Assembly (NCBI RefSeq): GCF_049803795.1
Contig: NZ_JBNAGJ010000007.1
Location: 62,001-126,000 of the forward strand
Origin: Thalassobius sp002708925
GTDB lineage: Bacteria > Pseudomonadota > Alphaproteobacteria > Rhodobacterales > Rhodobacteraceae
Reading direction: 5' to 3'
DNA: 64,000 nt
A program made the translations under genes and the position numbers. The notes beneath the pieces are model-generated. The model searched no databases. It saw only the letters and a program-made list of their open reading frames with translations, and had not been told where the DNA came from. How positions within the stretch are numbered: position 1 is the first letter of the stretch; each line of letters begins with the position of its first letter. Positions 1 to 7,969 of this stretch are shown here, piece by piece.

Positions 1-293
1 ATCTGTCGGGACTGTTTCATATCGAGATCGCCCGCATTGCCGATCAGGACACGATTGCCGATTTCGTGGCGCAGCTGGTGTCGCGGTCCTCGTTGATTAT
101 TGCGCTGTATTGGCAGCGCCGCGCTGCGCTGTGCGAAAGCCACGCGCATGATGCGCTGTTGCGCGCTCTGGCCGATCATGACGGTCCGCTGGCCGAAGAG
201 CTGATGAAAAACCACCTGCTGGACTTGTTGACATCGCTGGACCTGCGGGCGATCAGCTCGGCGCCGCAATCGCTGAGGGACGCGCTGCAATGA
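1..293 (+). CDS. GntR-family transcriptional regulator, C-terminal FCD domain (5' end missing)
   Basis: The window opens inside this gene; the reading frame starts at base 3 and ends at the TGA at 291-293. The visible 96 residues fit the all-helical FCD effector-binding domain of FadR/GntR-type repressors: an LFH-IEIA helix, then an ESHAHDALLRALADHD stretch with the His typical of the metal or ligand site, then an LMKNHL helix close to the C-terminus. The DNA-binding wHTH half lies outside the window, so the target genes cannot be judged. Its stop overlaps the start of the next gene (ATGA), so the two are probably co-transcribed. Confidence 0.75.
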   Translation, partial: LSGLFHIEIARIADQDTIADFVAQLVSRSSLIIALYWQRRAALCESHAHDALLRALADHDGPLAEELMKNHLLDLLTSLDLRAISSAPQSLRDALQ

Positions 294-1114
294 TCCTGAA
301 AACGGCCTCGGCGGGGGATGTGGCCCGGATGCTGGACTGGGCATCCAAAGAGGGTTGGAATCCGGGCCATGAGGATGCAGAGGCCTTTTATGCCTCTGAC
401 CCCGAAGGGTTTTTCCTGGCCGAGGTCGATGGGCGCATGGTGGCCGCGATTTCGGTTGTGATCCATTCGGACAGCTTTGCCTTTCTGGGGCTGTATATCT
501 GTCACCCACAGTTTCGCGGGCAGGGGATCGGGCTGGCATTGTGGCGGCACGCGCTGGCCCATGCGGGGGATCGGACCGTGGGGCTGGATGGCGTGGCCGA
601 GCAGCAGGCGAATTATGCCCGTTCAGGGTTTCGGCACGCTGGCGCGACGATGCGCTATCGGGGACGTCTGAAGCCGCTGGCGCATCCGGACATCCGCGCA
701 CTGGATGCGCGGGACGATCTGTCTGAGCTGGATCTGGCAGCGAACGGGTTTGCGCGCCCAAGGTTCCTAAGGCCCTGGCTGACGCAGGCCGAGACGCGCA
801 AAACCGTGGTGTTGCAGCGCGGCAAGGTTGCAGGGTTCGCCACCGCGCGTTTGTGCCGCGATGGGGGGAAACTGGGCCCGGTTGTGGCCGAAACCGCAGC
901 AGATGCCTGGGCCCTGATGCAAGCGGCGGCGCTGTCGGTCGGAGTGGCGGATGTAACGATCGACGTGCCGGGCGCGCAGGCCGGGTTTCAGGCCAGGCTT
1001 GAAGCCGCCGGGTTCCGTTCGGGCTTTGCCACGGCCAGAATGTATCGCGGCCCGGCCCCCGCGGCTGCGGCGCCGCAGACGCTGTTCGGGGTGGCCACGC
1101 TGGAGCTGGGATAG
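290..1114 (+). CDS. GNAT-family N-acetyltransferase with a second GNAT-like C-terminal half
   Basis: This 274-residue protein starts with an N-terminal GNAT fold. The acetyl-CoA loop is visible as FRGQGIGLALW around residues 75-86, preceded by the LGLYICHP strand. The C-terminal half (about 140-274) resembles the second domain of YitI/YitH-type tandem acetyltransferases, where AGFATAR and LEAAGFRSGFATARMYRG are typical. The substrate is unknown; it is probably a small amine. The start overlaps the stop of the upstream GntR gene by 4 bases, which suggests an operon of regulator and enzyme. The gene ends about 70 bases before the cobalamin riboswitch, which belongs to the next unit. Confidence 0.75.
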   Translation: MILKTASAGDVARMLDWASKEGWNPGHEDAEAFYASDPEGFFLAEVDGRMVAAISVVIHSDSFAFLGLYICHPQFRGQGIGLALWRHALAHAGDRTVGLDGVAEQQANYARSGFRHAGATMRYRGRLKPLAHPDIRALDARDDLSELDLAANGFARPRFLRPWLTQAETRKTVVLQRGKVAGFATARLCRDGGKLGPVVAETAADAWALMQAAALSVGVADVTIDVPGAQAGFQARLEAAGFRSGFATARMYRGPAPAAAAPQTLFGVATLELG

Positions 1115-1186
1115 CCCGGCGCAGGCTGCCGGGCTCTGCGCTGCGGCAAACTTATCATTTACAAAGAAATCGGGAACGATTATCCG

Positions 1187-1392
1187 ACCTCTGCTTCGGT
1201 CCGACTGGTACGCCAGCGGATAATAGGGAATGCGGTGAGCGGGCAAGAGCAGCCCGCAACTCCGCAACTGCCCCCGCAACTGTGAGCGGCGAGCGAAGCC
1301 GGAACATGCCACTGACGCGCAGAAAATGCGCGCTGGGAAGGCCCGGCCAAGCTGAGACCCGCAAGTCAGGAGACCTGCCGAGGCGATCACCC
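1187..1392 (+). ncRNA. Cobalamin (adenosylcobalamin) riboswitch
   Basis: The region carries the ordered conserved blocks of the cobalamin riboswitch: ATAGGGAATGCGGTG near 1223-1237, GCAACTGCCCCCGCAACTGT near 1266-1285, AGCGAAGCCGG and GCCACTG near 1293-1314, GGGAAGGC near 1335-1342, and the B12 box AAGTCAGGAGACCTGCC at 1363-1379. It lies directly upstream of a TonB-dependent receptor and a B12-type ABC transporter, the classic target. No U-rich terminator follows. The region from 1393 to 1530 holds a GCGGGC/GCCCGC hairpin (1495-1512) just before the btuB ribosome binding site, so translational control is more likely than transcription termination. Ends are approximate. Confidence 0.95.
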
Positions 1393-1494
1393 GGTCCAAG
1401 CGCGGGGCGCGTTTCGGACAACGGACCTTCCGTTTGTGGTGACGACACTCACCGTCTGCGGAGGGAGCATCCCTTCAGGACATTCATAGCATAT

Positions 1495-1512
1495 GCGGGC
1501 CCGACTGCCCGC
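1495..1512 (+). promoter_or_regulatory. Hairpin in front of the btuB ribosome binding site
   Basis: GCGGGC at 1495-1500 can pair with GCCCGC at 1507-1512 around a 6-base loop. It stands 18 bases before the btuB ATG and just before the purine-rich ribosome binding region. It is probably part of the riboswitch expression platform; no run of U follows it, so it is not a terminator. Confidence 0.45.
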
Positions 1513-1530
1513 GCCAAAGGGGATGATGGG

Positions 1531-3339
1531 ATGACCAAGACCGCTCTTTTGACTGGTGTCGCGCTGACCGCGCTGGCCACGGCACCGGCCTTTGCCCAGG
1601 ATGATCTGGATCTGGGCGATATCACAGTTTCTGCCAACTATGACGAAACCGCTGTCGAACGCTCGGGCACCACTGTTGAAATCGTCACCGAGGACGATCT
1701 GAACACCGCGCCCGACACCCGCCTGTCGGGGCTGCTGACCGGGCTGCCGGGGGTGACGGCCTCGTCGAACGGGGGGCTGGGCACCTCGACCAACCTGCGG
1801 ATCCGGGGGCTGGGCGGCGCCTATGTGCCGGTTCTGCTGGATGGCATTGATATTTCGGATCCGGCCAGCAGCGGCAACGGATTCGACTGGGGCGGGCTGA
1901 CCGGCGCGAACCTGTCGCGGGTTGAGGTTCTGAAAGGCTCGCAATCGGCGCGCTATGGCGTCAGCGCCGTCGGCGGCGTGGTGAACCTGGACAGCTGGAC
2001 CCCGGCGCAGGACGGCGTGTCGGGCCAGGCCAGCCTGGAATATGGCGCGTATAACACCCGCCGCGGGGCGCTGGCCCTGGGGTTGCGCGATGGCCGGACG
2101 GAACTGTCGCTGGGCCTGAGCCATGTGAAAACCGACGGGTTCTCGGCCAATGCCGCAGGCACCGAGGATGACGGCTATGAGCAGACCCTGATCAACCTGC
2201 GCGGCGTCTACCACCTGAGCGACACCGCCAGTGTCGGTGTCTCGGCCTTCTATCTGGATGCCAATGGCGAGTTCGACGAATGGTCGGGCGATGGCGCGCT
2301 GCCCTATGACGAGATCAACGAACGCGAGGCCAAAGGCATCCGTCTGTTCACCGATTTCATGACCGGCGCGGTTACGCACAGCCTGTCCTACAGCTATTTT
2401 GAAACCGACCGGCTTAGCAGCTCGAACGGGTGGGCGACGCCGTTCAACGGCGAGCGCAAGAAGCTGGAATATGCCGCCAGCTTCGATCTGGGTGCGGCCG
2501 TGGCCATGCATGTCGGTGCCGACCAGACCCGCGAAGAGGCCGGCGGCGCCACCAGCAAGATCACTGGCATCTTCGCCGAGGCCGTCTACACCCCCACCGA
2601 CACGCTGGATATCGTGGCCTCGCTGCGTCATGACGATACCGCCGATTTCTCGGATAAGACCACGGGGCGCGTGGCGCTGGCCTGGCGCATTCAAGAAGAC
2701 CTGATTCTGCGGGCCCAGGCGGCCACCGGCTATAAACCGCCCAGCCTGTACCAGCTGACCTCGGTCTATGGCGATCCGACCTTCCAGCCCGAAGAATCCA
2801 CCAGCTTTGAGCTGGGGATCGAGAAGCGCTTTGGCGGCGATGCCTTCGTCCGCGCGACCCTGTTCCGGACGGACATCGACGGGCAGGTGTATTGGGATTA
2901 CGGCTCGGTCCGGTGCGGCAGCGGCTTTGGCTGCTACGAGGTGCAGGACTTCACCGCCAAGGGGCTGGAACTGTCCGGGCAGGTTGCCCTGTCCGACACG
3001 ATCGACCTGGTGGGCAGCTACACCCTGACCGACACCGCCGATGGCAGCGGCGCGCAGGCGCTGCGCGTGCCCAAGCATGACATCGAGATCGGCCTGAACG
3101 CGCAACTGGGGGCCAGCACCTTTGGCGGCATCAGCCTGAACCACGTTGCCGACCGGACGGACACCATCGGCGCCGTGCCGGATTATACCGTTGTGAATGC
3201 CTTTGTTTCGCACCGAATTTCCGACCGGGCCGAGGCCTACCTGCGGATCGAGAACCTGACCGACGAAAACTACGAAACCGCTGCGGGCTATAGCACTTCG
3301 GGCCGCGCGGTGTATATCGGGGTTCGTGGGACTTATTAA
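1531..3339 (+). CDS. btuB: TonB-dependent outer-membrane corrinoid receptor BtuB
   Basis: This 602-residue receptor should import cobalamin or cobinamide across the outer membrane with energy from TonB. It has a Sec signal peptide (about residues 1-22, ending AFA-QDD), a TonB-box-like DITVSAN segment, and a plug domain with LSGLLTGLPGV, NLRIRGLGG and VEVLKGSQSARYG. A 22-strand barrel follows, with ENLTDENYETAAGYSTSGR near the end and a terminal aromatic residue (Tyr), as is usual for outer-membrane barrels. I chose the ATG at 1531, which follows GGGGATGATGGG. The longer frame from 1282 would read through the riboswitch and is rejected. The riboswitch and neighbours btuF, btuC and btuD support cobalamin as substrate. 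Confidence 0.92.
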   Translation: MTKTALLTGVALTALATAPAFAQDDLDLGDITVSANYDETAVERSGTTVEIVTEDDLNTAPDTRLSGLLTGLPGVTASSNGGLGTSTNLRIRGLGGAYVPVLLDGIDISDPASSGNGFDWGGLTGANLSRVEVLKGSQSARYGVSAVGGVVNLDSWTPAQDGVSGQASLEYGAYNTRRGALALGLRDGRTELSLGLSHVKTDGFSANAAGTEDDGYEQTLINLRGVYHLSDTASVGVSAFYLDANGEFDEWSGDGALPYDEINEREAKGIRLFTDFMTGAVTHSLSYSYFETDRLSSSNGWATPFNGERKKLEYAASFDLGAAVAMHVGADQTREEAGGATSKITGIFAEAVYTPTDTLDIVASLRHDDTADFSDKTTGRVALAWRIQEDLILRAQAATGYKPPSLYQLTSVYGDPTFQPEESTSFELGIEKRFGGDAFVRATLFRTDIDGQVYWDYGSVRCGSGFGCYEVQDFTAKGLELSGQVALSDTIDLVGSYTLTDTADGSGAQALRVPKHDIEIGLNAQLGASTFGGISLNHVADRTDTIGAVPDYTVVNAFVSHRISDRAEAYLRIENLTDENYETAAGYSTSGRAVYIGVRGTY

Positions 3340-4165
3340 GATCATAACCTTGGCTGCCGCGCTGGTGTTTTCTGGCGCGGCAGCCTTTGCCGATACGGTG
3401 CCGCGCCGTGTCGTTTCGATGAATCTGTGCACCGATCAGCTGGCGATGCTGATCGCGGACCCGGCGCAGATCACGTCGCTTTCCTATCTGTCCACCGATC
3501 CGCGCAGCAGTGCGATGCACCGACGCGCGCGGGATTTCCCGCAAAACCGGGGCCTGGCCGAGGAAATCTATCTGCAAGATCCCGATCTGATCCTGGCCGG
3601 GCGCTATACGGGGCGGGCGACGGTTGGTATGTTGCAGCGTCTGGGCAAACGGGTTGAGATGTTCCTGCCGGCCTACTCCCTGGAAGACGTACGCGCGCGT
3701 ATGTTGCAGATGGGCCGCGCCCTGGGCCAAGAGCCCCGCGCCCAGGCCATGGTGGCCAAATTCGATGCCGATCTACAGGCCCTGCGCGAGGACGTGCAGA
3801 ACCGGCCTCTGGCGGCGCTCTATTACGCGAATGGCTATACGACCGGGGATAAAACGCTGGCTGGGCAGATCCTGCTGGCCGCCGGGTTCGAAAATGCCAC
3901 CACCCGCGCGGGCCAGAGCCACGCGGGCAATCTGCCGCTTGAGGTGCTGGTGATGCTGCAACCCGATGCCATCGTGACTGGCGCGAAATACCCCGGTCAG
4001 TCCCGGTCCGAGGCGATTTTGGAACACCCCGTTATCCGCGCTATCCAGCAGGGCCGCGAAACCGCCAGCGTTGCCGACAGTGATTGGCTGTGCGGCACGC
4101 CTTTCGTGCTGCGGGCGATTTCGGATCTGGTGGCGCTGCGGCATCAGGTAGGGCGCGCAAAATGA
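3326..4165 (+). CDS. btuF: Periplasmic corrinoid-binding protein of an ABC transporter (BtuF-like)
   Basis: This 279-residue protein has a Sec signal peptide (cleavage near AAAFA-DTV) and a periplasmic-binding fold of the class that binds iron-chelates and B12: PRRVVSMNLCTDQLAMLI, then QDPDLILAG, and a C-terminal lobe beginning near LPLEVLVMLQPDAIV. It should pass corrinoid from BtuB to the inner-membrane permease. The start is a GTG at 3326 that overlaps btuB by 14 bases, so translation is coupled. The stop overlaps the btuC start (ATGA). A perfect 11-base-pair hairpin (3352-3385) lies inside the signal-peptide codons. A haemin- or siderophore-binding role is possible from the sequence alone; the riboswitch argues for corrinoid. 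Confidence 0.85.
   Translation: MGLIKIITLAAALVFSGAAAFADTVPRRVVSMNLCTDQLAMLIADPAQITSLSYLSTDPRSSAMHRRARDFPQNRGLAEEIYLQDPDLILAGRYTGRATVGMLQRLGKRVEMFLPAYSLEDVRARMLQMGRALGQEPRAQAMVAKFDADLQALREDVQNRPLAALYYANGYTTGDKTLAGQILLAAGFENATTRAGQSHAGNLPLEVLVMLQPDAIVTGAKYPGQSRSEAILEHPVIRAIQQGRETASVADSDWLCGTPFVLRAISDLVALRHQVGRAK
3352..3385 (+). promoter_or_regulatory. Strong 11-bp hairpin within the 5' coding part of btuF
   Basis: GGCTGCCGCGC at 3352-3362 pairs perfectly with GCGCGGCAGCC at 3375-3385 around a 12-base loop. It is 26 bases inside btuF and only 12 bases after the btuB stop. It is followed by a short TTT. It could lower read-through or protect the upstream btuB message; it may also be a by-product of the Ala-rich signal-peptide codons. 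Confidence 0.4.
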
Positions 4166-5145
4166 CCCGGTTGATGCTGTTCCTGTCCGTCTGTGTGGCG
4201 GTGTTGTTTGTGGCCTCTTTGGTGTTGGGGCCGGCGGGGATGCCGGTGCTGGACAGCCTGTCCGCCTTGTTTGTGCAGGATGAGGGCCCGCTGAGCATGG
4301 TGATGCGCGAAATCCGCCTGCCACGCGCGCTGTTGGGCCTGATGATCGGCATATCTCTGGGGATGGCCGGGGCCGGGATGCAGGGGTATCTGCGCAATCC
4401 GCTGGCCGATCCTGGGCTGATCGGAGTGTCGGCCTCGGCGGCGCTGGGGGCGGTTCTGGCGATTCATACCGGGCTGTCCGCCGCTTTCGTTCTGGGGCTG
4501 CCCATCGCCGCGCTGGCCGGAGCGCTATCCGCCGTTTTTCTGGTGCTGGCGCTGGCTGGCCCGCAGGGGGGGGCGCTGACCCTGATCCTGGCGGGGATCG
4601 CGATTTCTTCGCTGGCGGCGGCGCTTAGCTCTTTGGTGCTGAACCTGTCGCCAAACCCGTTTGCCGCCAATGAGATTGTGTTCTGGATGATGGGCTCGCT
4701 GGCGGATCGGTCTATGACGCATGTCTGGCTGGCGCTGCCGCTGATGCTGGTGGGCTGGGGGTTGCTGGCCACGTTGCCGCGCGGGCTTGAGGCCCTGACC
4801 CTGGGCGAGGACGCGGCGCAGGCGATGGGGGTAAACCTGACGCGCCTGCGGCTGAAGCTTGTGATTGGCACGGCGGCTGCAATCGGCGCGGCCACCGCTG
4901 TGGCTGGCGCGATTGGTTTTGTCGGGCTGGTGGTGCCGCATATTCTGCGGCCCTATGTGGGCTCGCGGCCGGGGCGGCTTCTGTGGGCCTCGGCCTTGGG
5001 CGGGGCGGCGATGGTGTTGGCTGCGGACATCGTGGTGCGGCTGGTGCTGCCCACCCAGGATCTGAAACTGGGCGTGCTGACTGCGCTGGTCGGGGCCCCG
5101 CTGTTCCTGCATCTGATCTATAAAACCCGGAGGGCGGGGATATGA
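4162..5145 (+). CDS. btuC: FecCD-family corrinoid ABC transporter permease (BtuC-like)
   Basis: This integral membrane protein of 327 residues has the length usual for BtuC/FecD permeases and about ten hydrophobic segments. The family signatures are visible: IRLPRALLGLMIGISLGMAGAGMQG in the N-terminal third, LADPGLIGVSASAALGA, and near the C-terminus GAIGFVGLVVPHILR followed by VLPTQDLKLGVLTALVGAPLFL. The start at 4162 overlaps the btuF stop (ATGA); the longer frame from 4084 lies inside btuF and is not used. With BtuD it forms the inner-membrane importer. Its stop overlaps btuD by 4 bases. Confidence 0.9.
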   Translation: MTRLMLFLSVCVAVLFVASLVLGPAGMPVLDSLSALFVQDEGPLSMVMREIRLPRALLGLMIGISLGMAGAGMQGYLRNPLADPGLIGVSASAALGAVLAIHTGLSAAFVLGLPIAALAGALSAVFLVLALAGPQGGALTLILAGIAISSLAAALSSLVLNLSPNPFAANEIVFWMMGSLADRSMTHVWLALPLMLVGWGLLATLPRGLEALTLGEDAAQAMGVNLTRLRLKLVIGTAAAIGAATAVAGAIGFVGLVVPHILRPYVGSRPGRLLWASALGGAAMVLAADIVVRLVLPTQDLKLGVLTALVGAPLFLHLIYKTRRAGI

Positions 5146-5900
5146 GCCTGCTGCGTCTGCGCGACCTCTCGGTCACCCTGCGGGGGCGTATGGTTTTCGG
5201 CGGCATTGATCTGTTGATCCGGCCGGGCGAGGTGGTCGGCCTGATCGGTCCCAATGGGGCGGGCAAGACCACGCTGATGCGGGCGGCGCTGGGGCTGGTG
5301 CCGTTTTCGGGCGACAGCTCGCTTGCGGATATGGCGCCGCGCGCCCGCGCCCGGCACGCCGCCTGGATGCCGCAAACCCACGAGATCGCCTGGCCCGTTG
5401 AGGTGGAAACACTGGTGGCGCTGGGGCGGATTCCCCATCTGGGCGTGGGCCAGCCCATCGGGCCCAAAGATCAAGAGGCCGTGGACCGGGCGCTGAATCA
5501 GATGGGGCTACAAACCCTTCGGCACCGTACGGCGACCCGCCTGTCCGGAGGCGAGCAAACCCGCGCCCTGATCGCCCGCACCCTGGCGCAGGAAACGCCT
5601 CTGGTGCTGGCGGACGAGCCCATCGCAGGGCTGGACCCGGCGCATCAGATCTCGACCATGCAGTGTTTTCAGCAGGTGGCGGCGCAGGGCAAATCCGTGA
5701 TGGTCTCGATTCATGATCTGGGGCTTGCGGTGCGCCATTGCACGCGTCTGGTGCTGCTGTCGGGCGGGCGGCTGGTGGCCGATGGCGCGCCCACACAGGT
5801 GCTGACGGCGCAGAACCTGCGCAGCGAATTCGGAATTTCCGCGCATTTCATGGACACGCCGGACGGGCCGGTTTTCCAACCGCTGGAGGTGCTGCGGTGA
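5142..5900 (+). CDS. btuD: Corrinoid ABC transporter ATP-binding protein (BtuD-like)
   Basis: This 252-residue ATPase has all ABC motifs: Walker A GPNGAGKTT (about 38-46), Q-loop MPQTHEI, signature LSGGEQTRALIARTLAQ, Walker B LVLADEP with D-loop, and the switch His in VSIHDLGL. It powers import through the BtuC-like permease. It overlaps the genes on both sides by 4 bases, as expected for one polycistronic message under the riboswitch. Confidence 0.9.
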   Translation: MSLLRLRDLSVTLRGRMVFGGIDLLIRPGEVVGLIGPNGAGKTTLMRAALGLVPFSGDSSLADMAPRARARHAAWMPQTHEIAWPVEVETLVALGRIPHLGVGQPIGPKDQEAVDRALNQMGLQTLRHRTATRLSGGEQTRALIARTLAQETPLVLADEPIAGLDPAHQISTMQCFQQVAAQGKSVMVSIHDLGLAVRHCTRLVLLSGGRLVADGAPTQVLTAQNLRSEFGISAHFMDTPDGPVFQPLEVLR

Positions 5901-6571
5901 CGCTGACGATTGAGCGCCCCTGGGTCACGTTCGATCTGGGCCGCGAAATGCAGGTGCTGAGCTGGGCCATCAACCGGCCCGGTCTGGTGCGCGCGCGCCG
6001 TATCCTGTGGCGCGAGGTGCGCAATGCCGATCTGCCCCCCGATTTGGATGTGGTTGACTGGCTGGATCAGGAACTGAGCCAGCGGCAGGCGCAGGATGCT
6101 GTGTGCTTTCTGACCTCGCGTAATGTGCAGGCGGTGACGCAGGCGCAGGTGCAGATCGGATCGGTTTGCGCTTATGCGGTGGCCACGGTGGGCCTGTCCA
6201 ATGCGGAACGTGTGGGGACGCGGTTCACCCGAGCGCCCGGCACCTGGGGAACGATCAATGTGGCGGTGCGGCTGGACGTCGGGCTGACGCAGACGGCCCT
6301 GCTCGAGTCCGTCAGCATCGCGACACAGGCGCGCACGGCGGCGGTGATGGATCTGGGGCTGGAGCTGCCGACGGGGCGCGCCACCGGGACGGGGACAGAT
6401 TGTATCGCGGTGGCGGCGCAGACGGGCGCGCAGGCCTATGCGGGCCTGCATACCGAGATCGGGCACGCGTTGGGGCAGGCGGTTTATGACGCGGTTTCGC
6501 AAGGCGCGCGGGAATGGAAATCCTCGCCGGGGGCCGAGGCCGCAGGGCTGAGCTTCTCAGGCGCGGGATGA
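5897..6571 (+). CDS. cbiZ: Adenosylcobinamide amidohydrolase CbiZ
   Basis: This 224-residue protein resembles CbiZ, which removes the nucleotide loop from pseudo-corrinoids so that the cell can rebuild its own cobamide. Family features seen are the LSWAINRPGLVRARRILWREV opening, the FLTSRNVQ segment and the GTINVAVRLD strand, with a C-terminal GTGTDCIAVA segment. The start is a GTG at 5897 overlapping the btuD stop; an upstream in-frame start at 5738 would lie inside btuD and is less likely. Its place at the end of a B12-import operon fits salvage and remodelling of corrinoids taken from outside. Confidence 0.85.
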   Translation: MTLTIERPWVTFDLGREMQVLSWAINRPGLVRARRILWREVRNADLPPDLDVVDWLDQELSQRQAQDAVCFLTSRNVQAVTQAQVQIGSVCAYAVATVGLSNAERVGTRFTRAPGTWGTINVAVRLDVGLTQTALLESVSIATQARTAAVMDLGLELPTGRATGTGTDCIAVAAQTGAQAYAGLHTEIGHALGQAVYDAVSQGAREWKSSPGAEAAGLSFSGAG

Positions 6572-6640
6572 TCGGGCGGGCTGTCTGGCTCTTTCGTTTT
6601 CGCGCCCCCAGCGCTATCGTTCGGGCAGGAGACGCAAAAC

Positions 6641-7969
6641 ATGCAACAAAAACCAGAGCATATCCTAGGCCAGGGGGGCGAGCTGAACGATGCCGTTTGG
6701 CTGGATGTGCTTGAGGCCGTGGATAAAACCTATGCCGATCTGGTCGAATATCAGGAAAAGCTGGAGACGCGGAACAACGAGCTTCAGGCTCTGCGCCGGT
6801 TTCTGGGCTCGATTCTGGCCTCGATCAGCGATTACCTGGTGGTTGTGGAACGCGACGGGCAGATCAGCAACGCCAGCGCCAGTTTCTGCAAGGCGGTGGG
6901 GCTGGAACGCGCGCTGCTGGACGGGCATGGCGTGGCCGAATTCTTTGACGGGGCCGAGCGCGACAAGCTGATGAGCGCCATGCGCGATGCGATCCAGCGC
7001 CGCGAAGAGGCCACGGTCGAGGCGCTGCTGACCACGCCCGCCGGGCGCGACCCGGTGGAATTTCGGATCGCGCCGCGGCTGGATCGACGCCGCAAGGGGA
7101 TTGGCGCGGTTCTGACGGGCCGCCCGCTGGGCGAGCTGCGCCGCGCCTATTCCGAGCTGGAGGAAAGCCACCACCAGCTGAAGGAAACCCAATCGCAGCT
7201 GGTGCGAAATGAAAAACTGGCCTCGCTGGGCCGTCTGCTGGCCGGGGTCGCGCATGAGCTGAACAACCCGATCAGCTTTGTCTATGCCAACACCCATTCG
7301 CTGGAAAAATACGCCAGCCGGTTCGAAACCTATTTCGAACGCGTGCAGGCCGGCGCGTCTCGGGATGAGCTGATCGCGCTGAGGGCCGAACTGAAGCTGG
7401 ACCGCGCGGTCACCAATCTGCGCGATGCGGTGCAGGGCGCGCGCGACGGGGCCGAGCGGGTGCGCGATATTGTCGAGGATCTGCGGCGGCTCTCGGCCGA
7501 GGGCTCGGGCGAGATGCTGAGCTTCGATCTGGTCGAATGCGCCCGCGTGGCCGCCAATTGGGTCAGACGCGGCAGCAAGACGGCGCTTACCCTGAATTTC
7601 CAAGGACCCGCCGTCGTAATGGCCATCGGCCGCCCCGGTCATATCCAACAAGTGCTGATGAACCTGGTGCAGAACGCCGTGGATGCGATGGCCGGGCAGG
7701 ACGATCCAACGATCACGTTCCAGGCCGGATACGAGGGCGACACGGCCTTTCTGGGGCTGCGCGACAACGGTCCCGGCATTCCGGCAGAGATCGCGCAGAC
7801 GATCTTTGATCCGTTTTTCACCACCAAGGACGTGGGGCAGGGCACCGGGCTGGGCCTGTCGATCTCGCATAAGATCGTCGAGGAGCACGGCGGGACGCTG
7901 GCCCTGTGCGAACAGATCACCGATGGCGCCTGTTTTCGGATCACATTGAAACGCGGGGATGACGGATGA
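6641..7969 (+). CDS. hupT: Hydrogen-sensing histidine kinase HupT
   Basis: This 442-residue cytoplasmic kinase has no membrane segment. A PAS-like domain lies at about 60-165 (SISDYLVVVERDGQIS), then a coiled coil (SELEESHHQLKETQSQL). The dimerisation domain carries the phospho-His in GVAHELNNPIS (His205), and the ATPase has N box NLVQNAVDAM, G1 DNGPGIP, F box FDPFFTTKDVGQ and G2 GTGLGLS. In R. capsulatus HupT forms a complex with the HupUV sensor and controls HupR phosphorylation. Its stop overlaps hupU (ATGA). A 69-base gap separates it from cbiZ and holds a GGCAGGAG ribosome binding site. Confidence 0.93.
   Translation: MQQKPEHILGQGGELNDAVWLDVLEAVDKTYADLVEYQEKLETRNNELQALRRFLGSILASISDYLVVVERDGQISNASASFCKAVGLERALLDGHGVAEFFDGAERDKLMSAMRDAIQRREEATVEALLTTPAGRDPVEFRIAPRLDRRRKGIGAVLTGRPLGELRRAYSELEESHHQLKETQSQLVRNEKLASLGRLLAGVAHELNNPISFVYANTHSLEKYASRFETYFERVQAGASRDELIALRAELKLDRAVTNLRDAVQGARDGAERVRDIVEDLRRLSAEGSGEMLSFDLVECARVAANWVRRGSKTALTLNFQGPAVVMAIGRPGHIQQVLMNLVQNAVDAMAGQDDPTITFQAGYEGDTAFLGLRDNGPGIPAEIAQTIFDPFFTTKDVGQGTGLGLSISHKIVEEHGGTLALCEQITDGACFRITLKRGDDG

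Noticed and set aside
1282..1530. Upstream extension of the btuB reading frame
   Set aside because: It would translate the riboswitch and adds 83 residues ahead of a perfect signal peptide; the ATG at 1531 has its own ribosome binding site.
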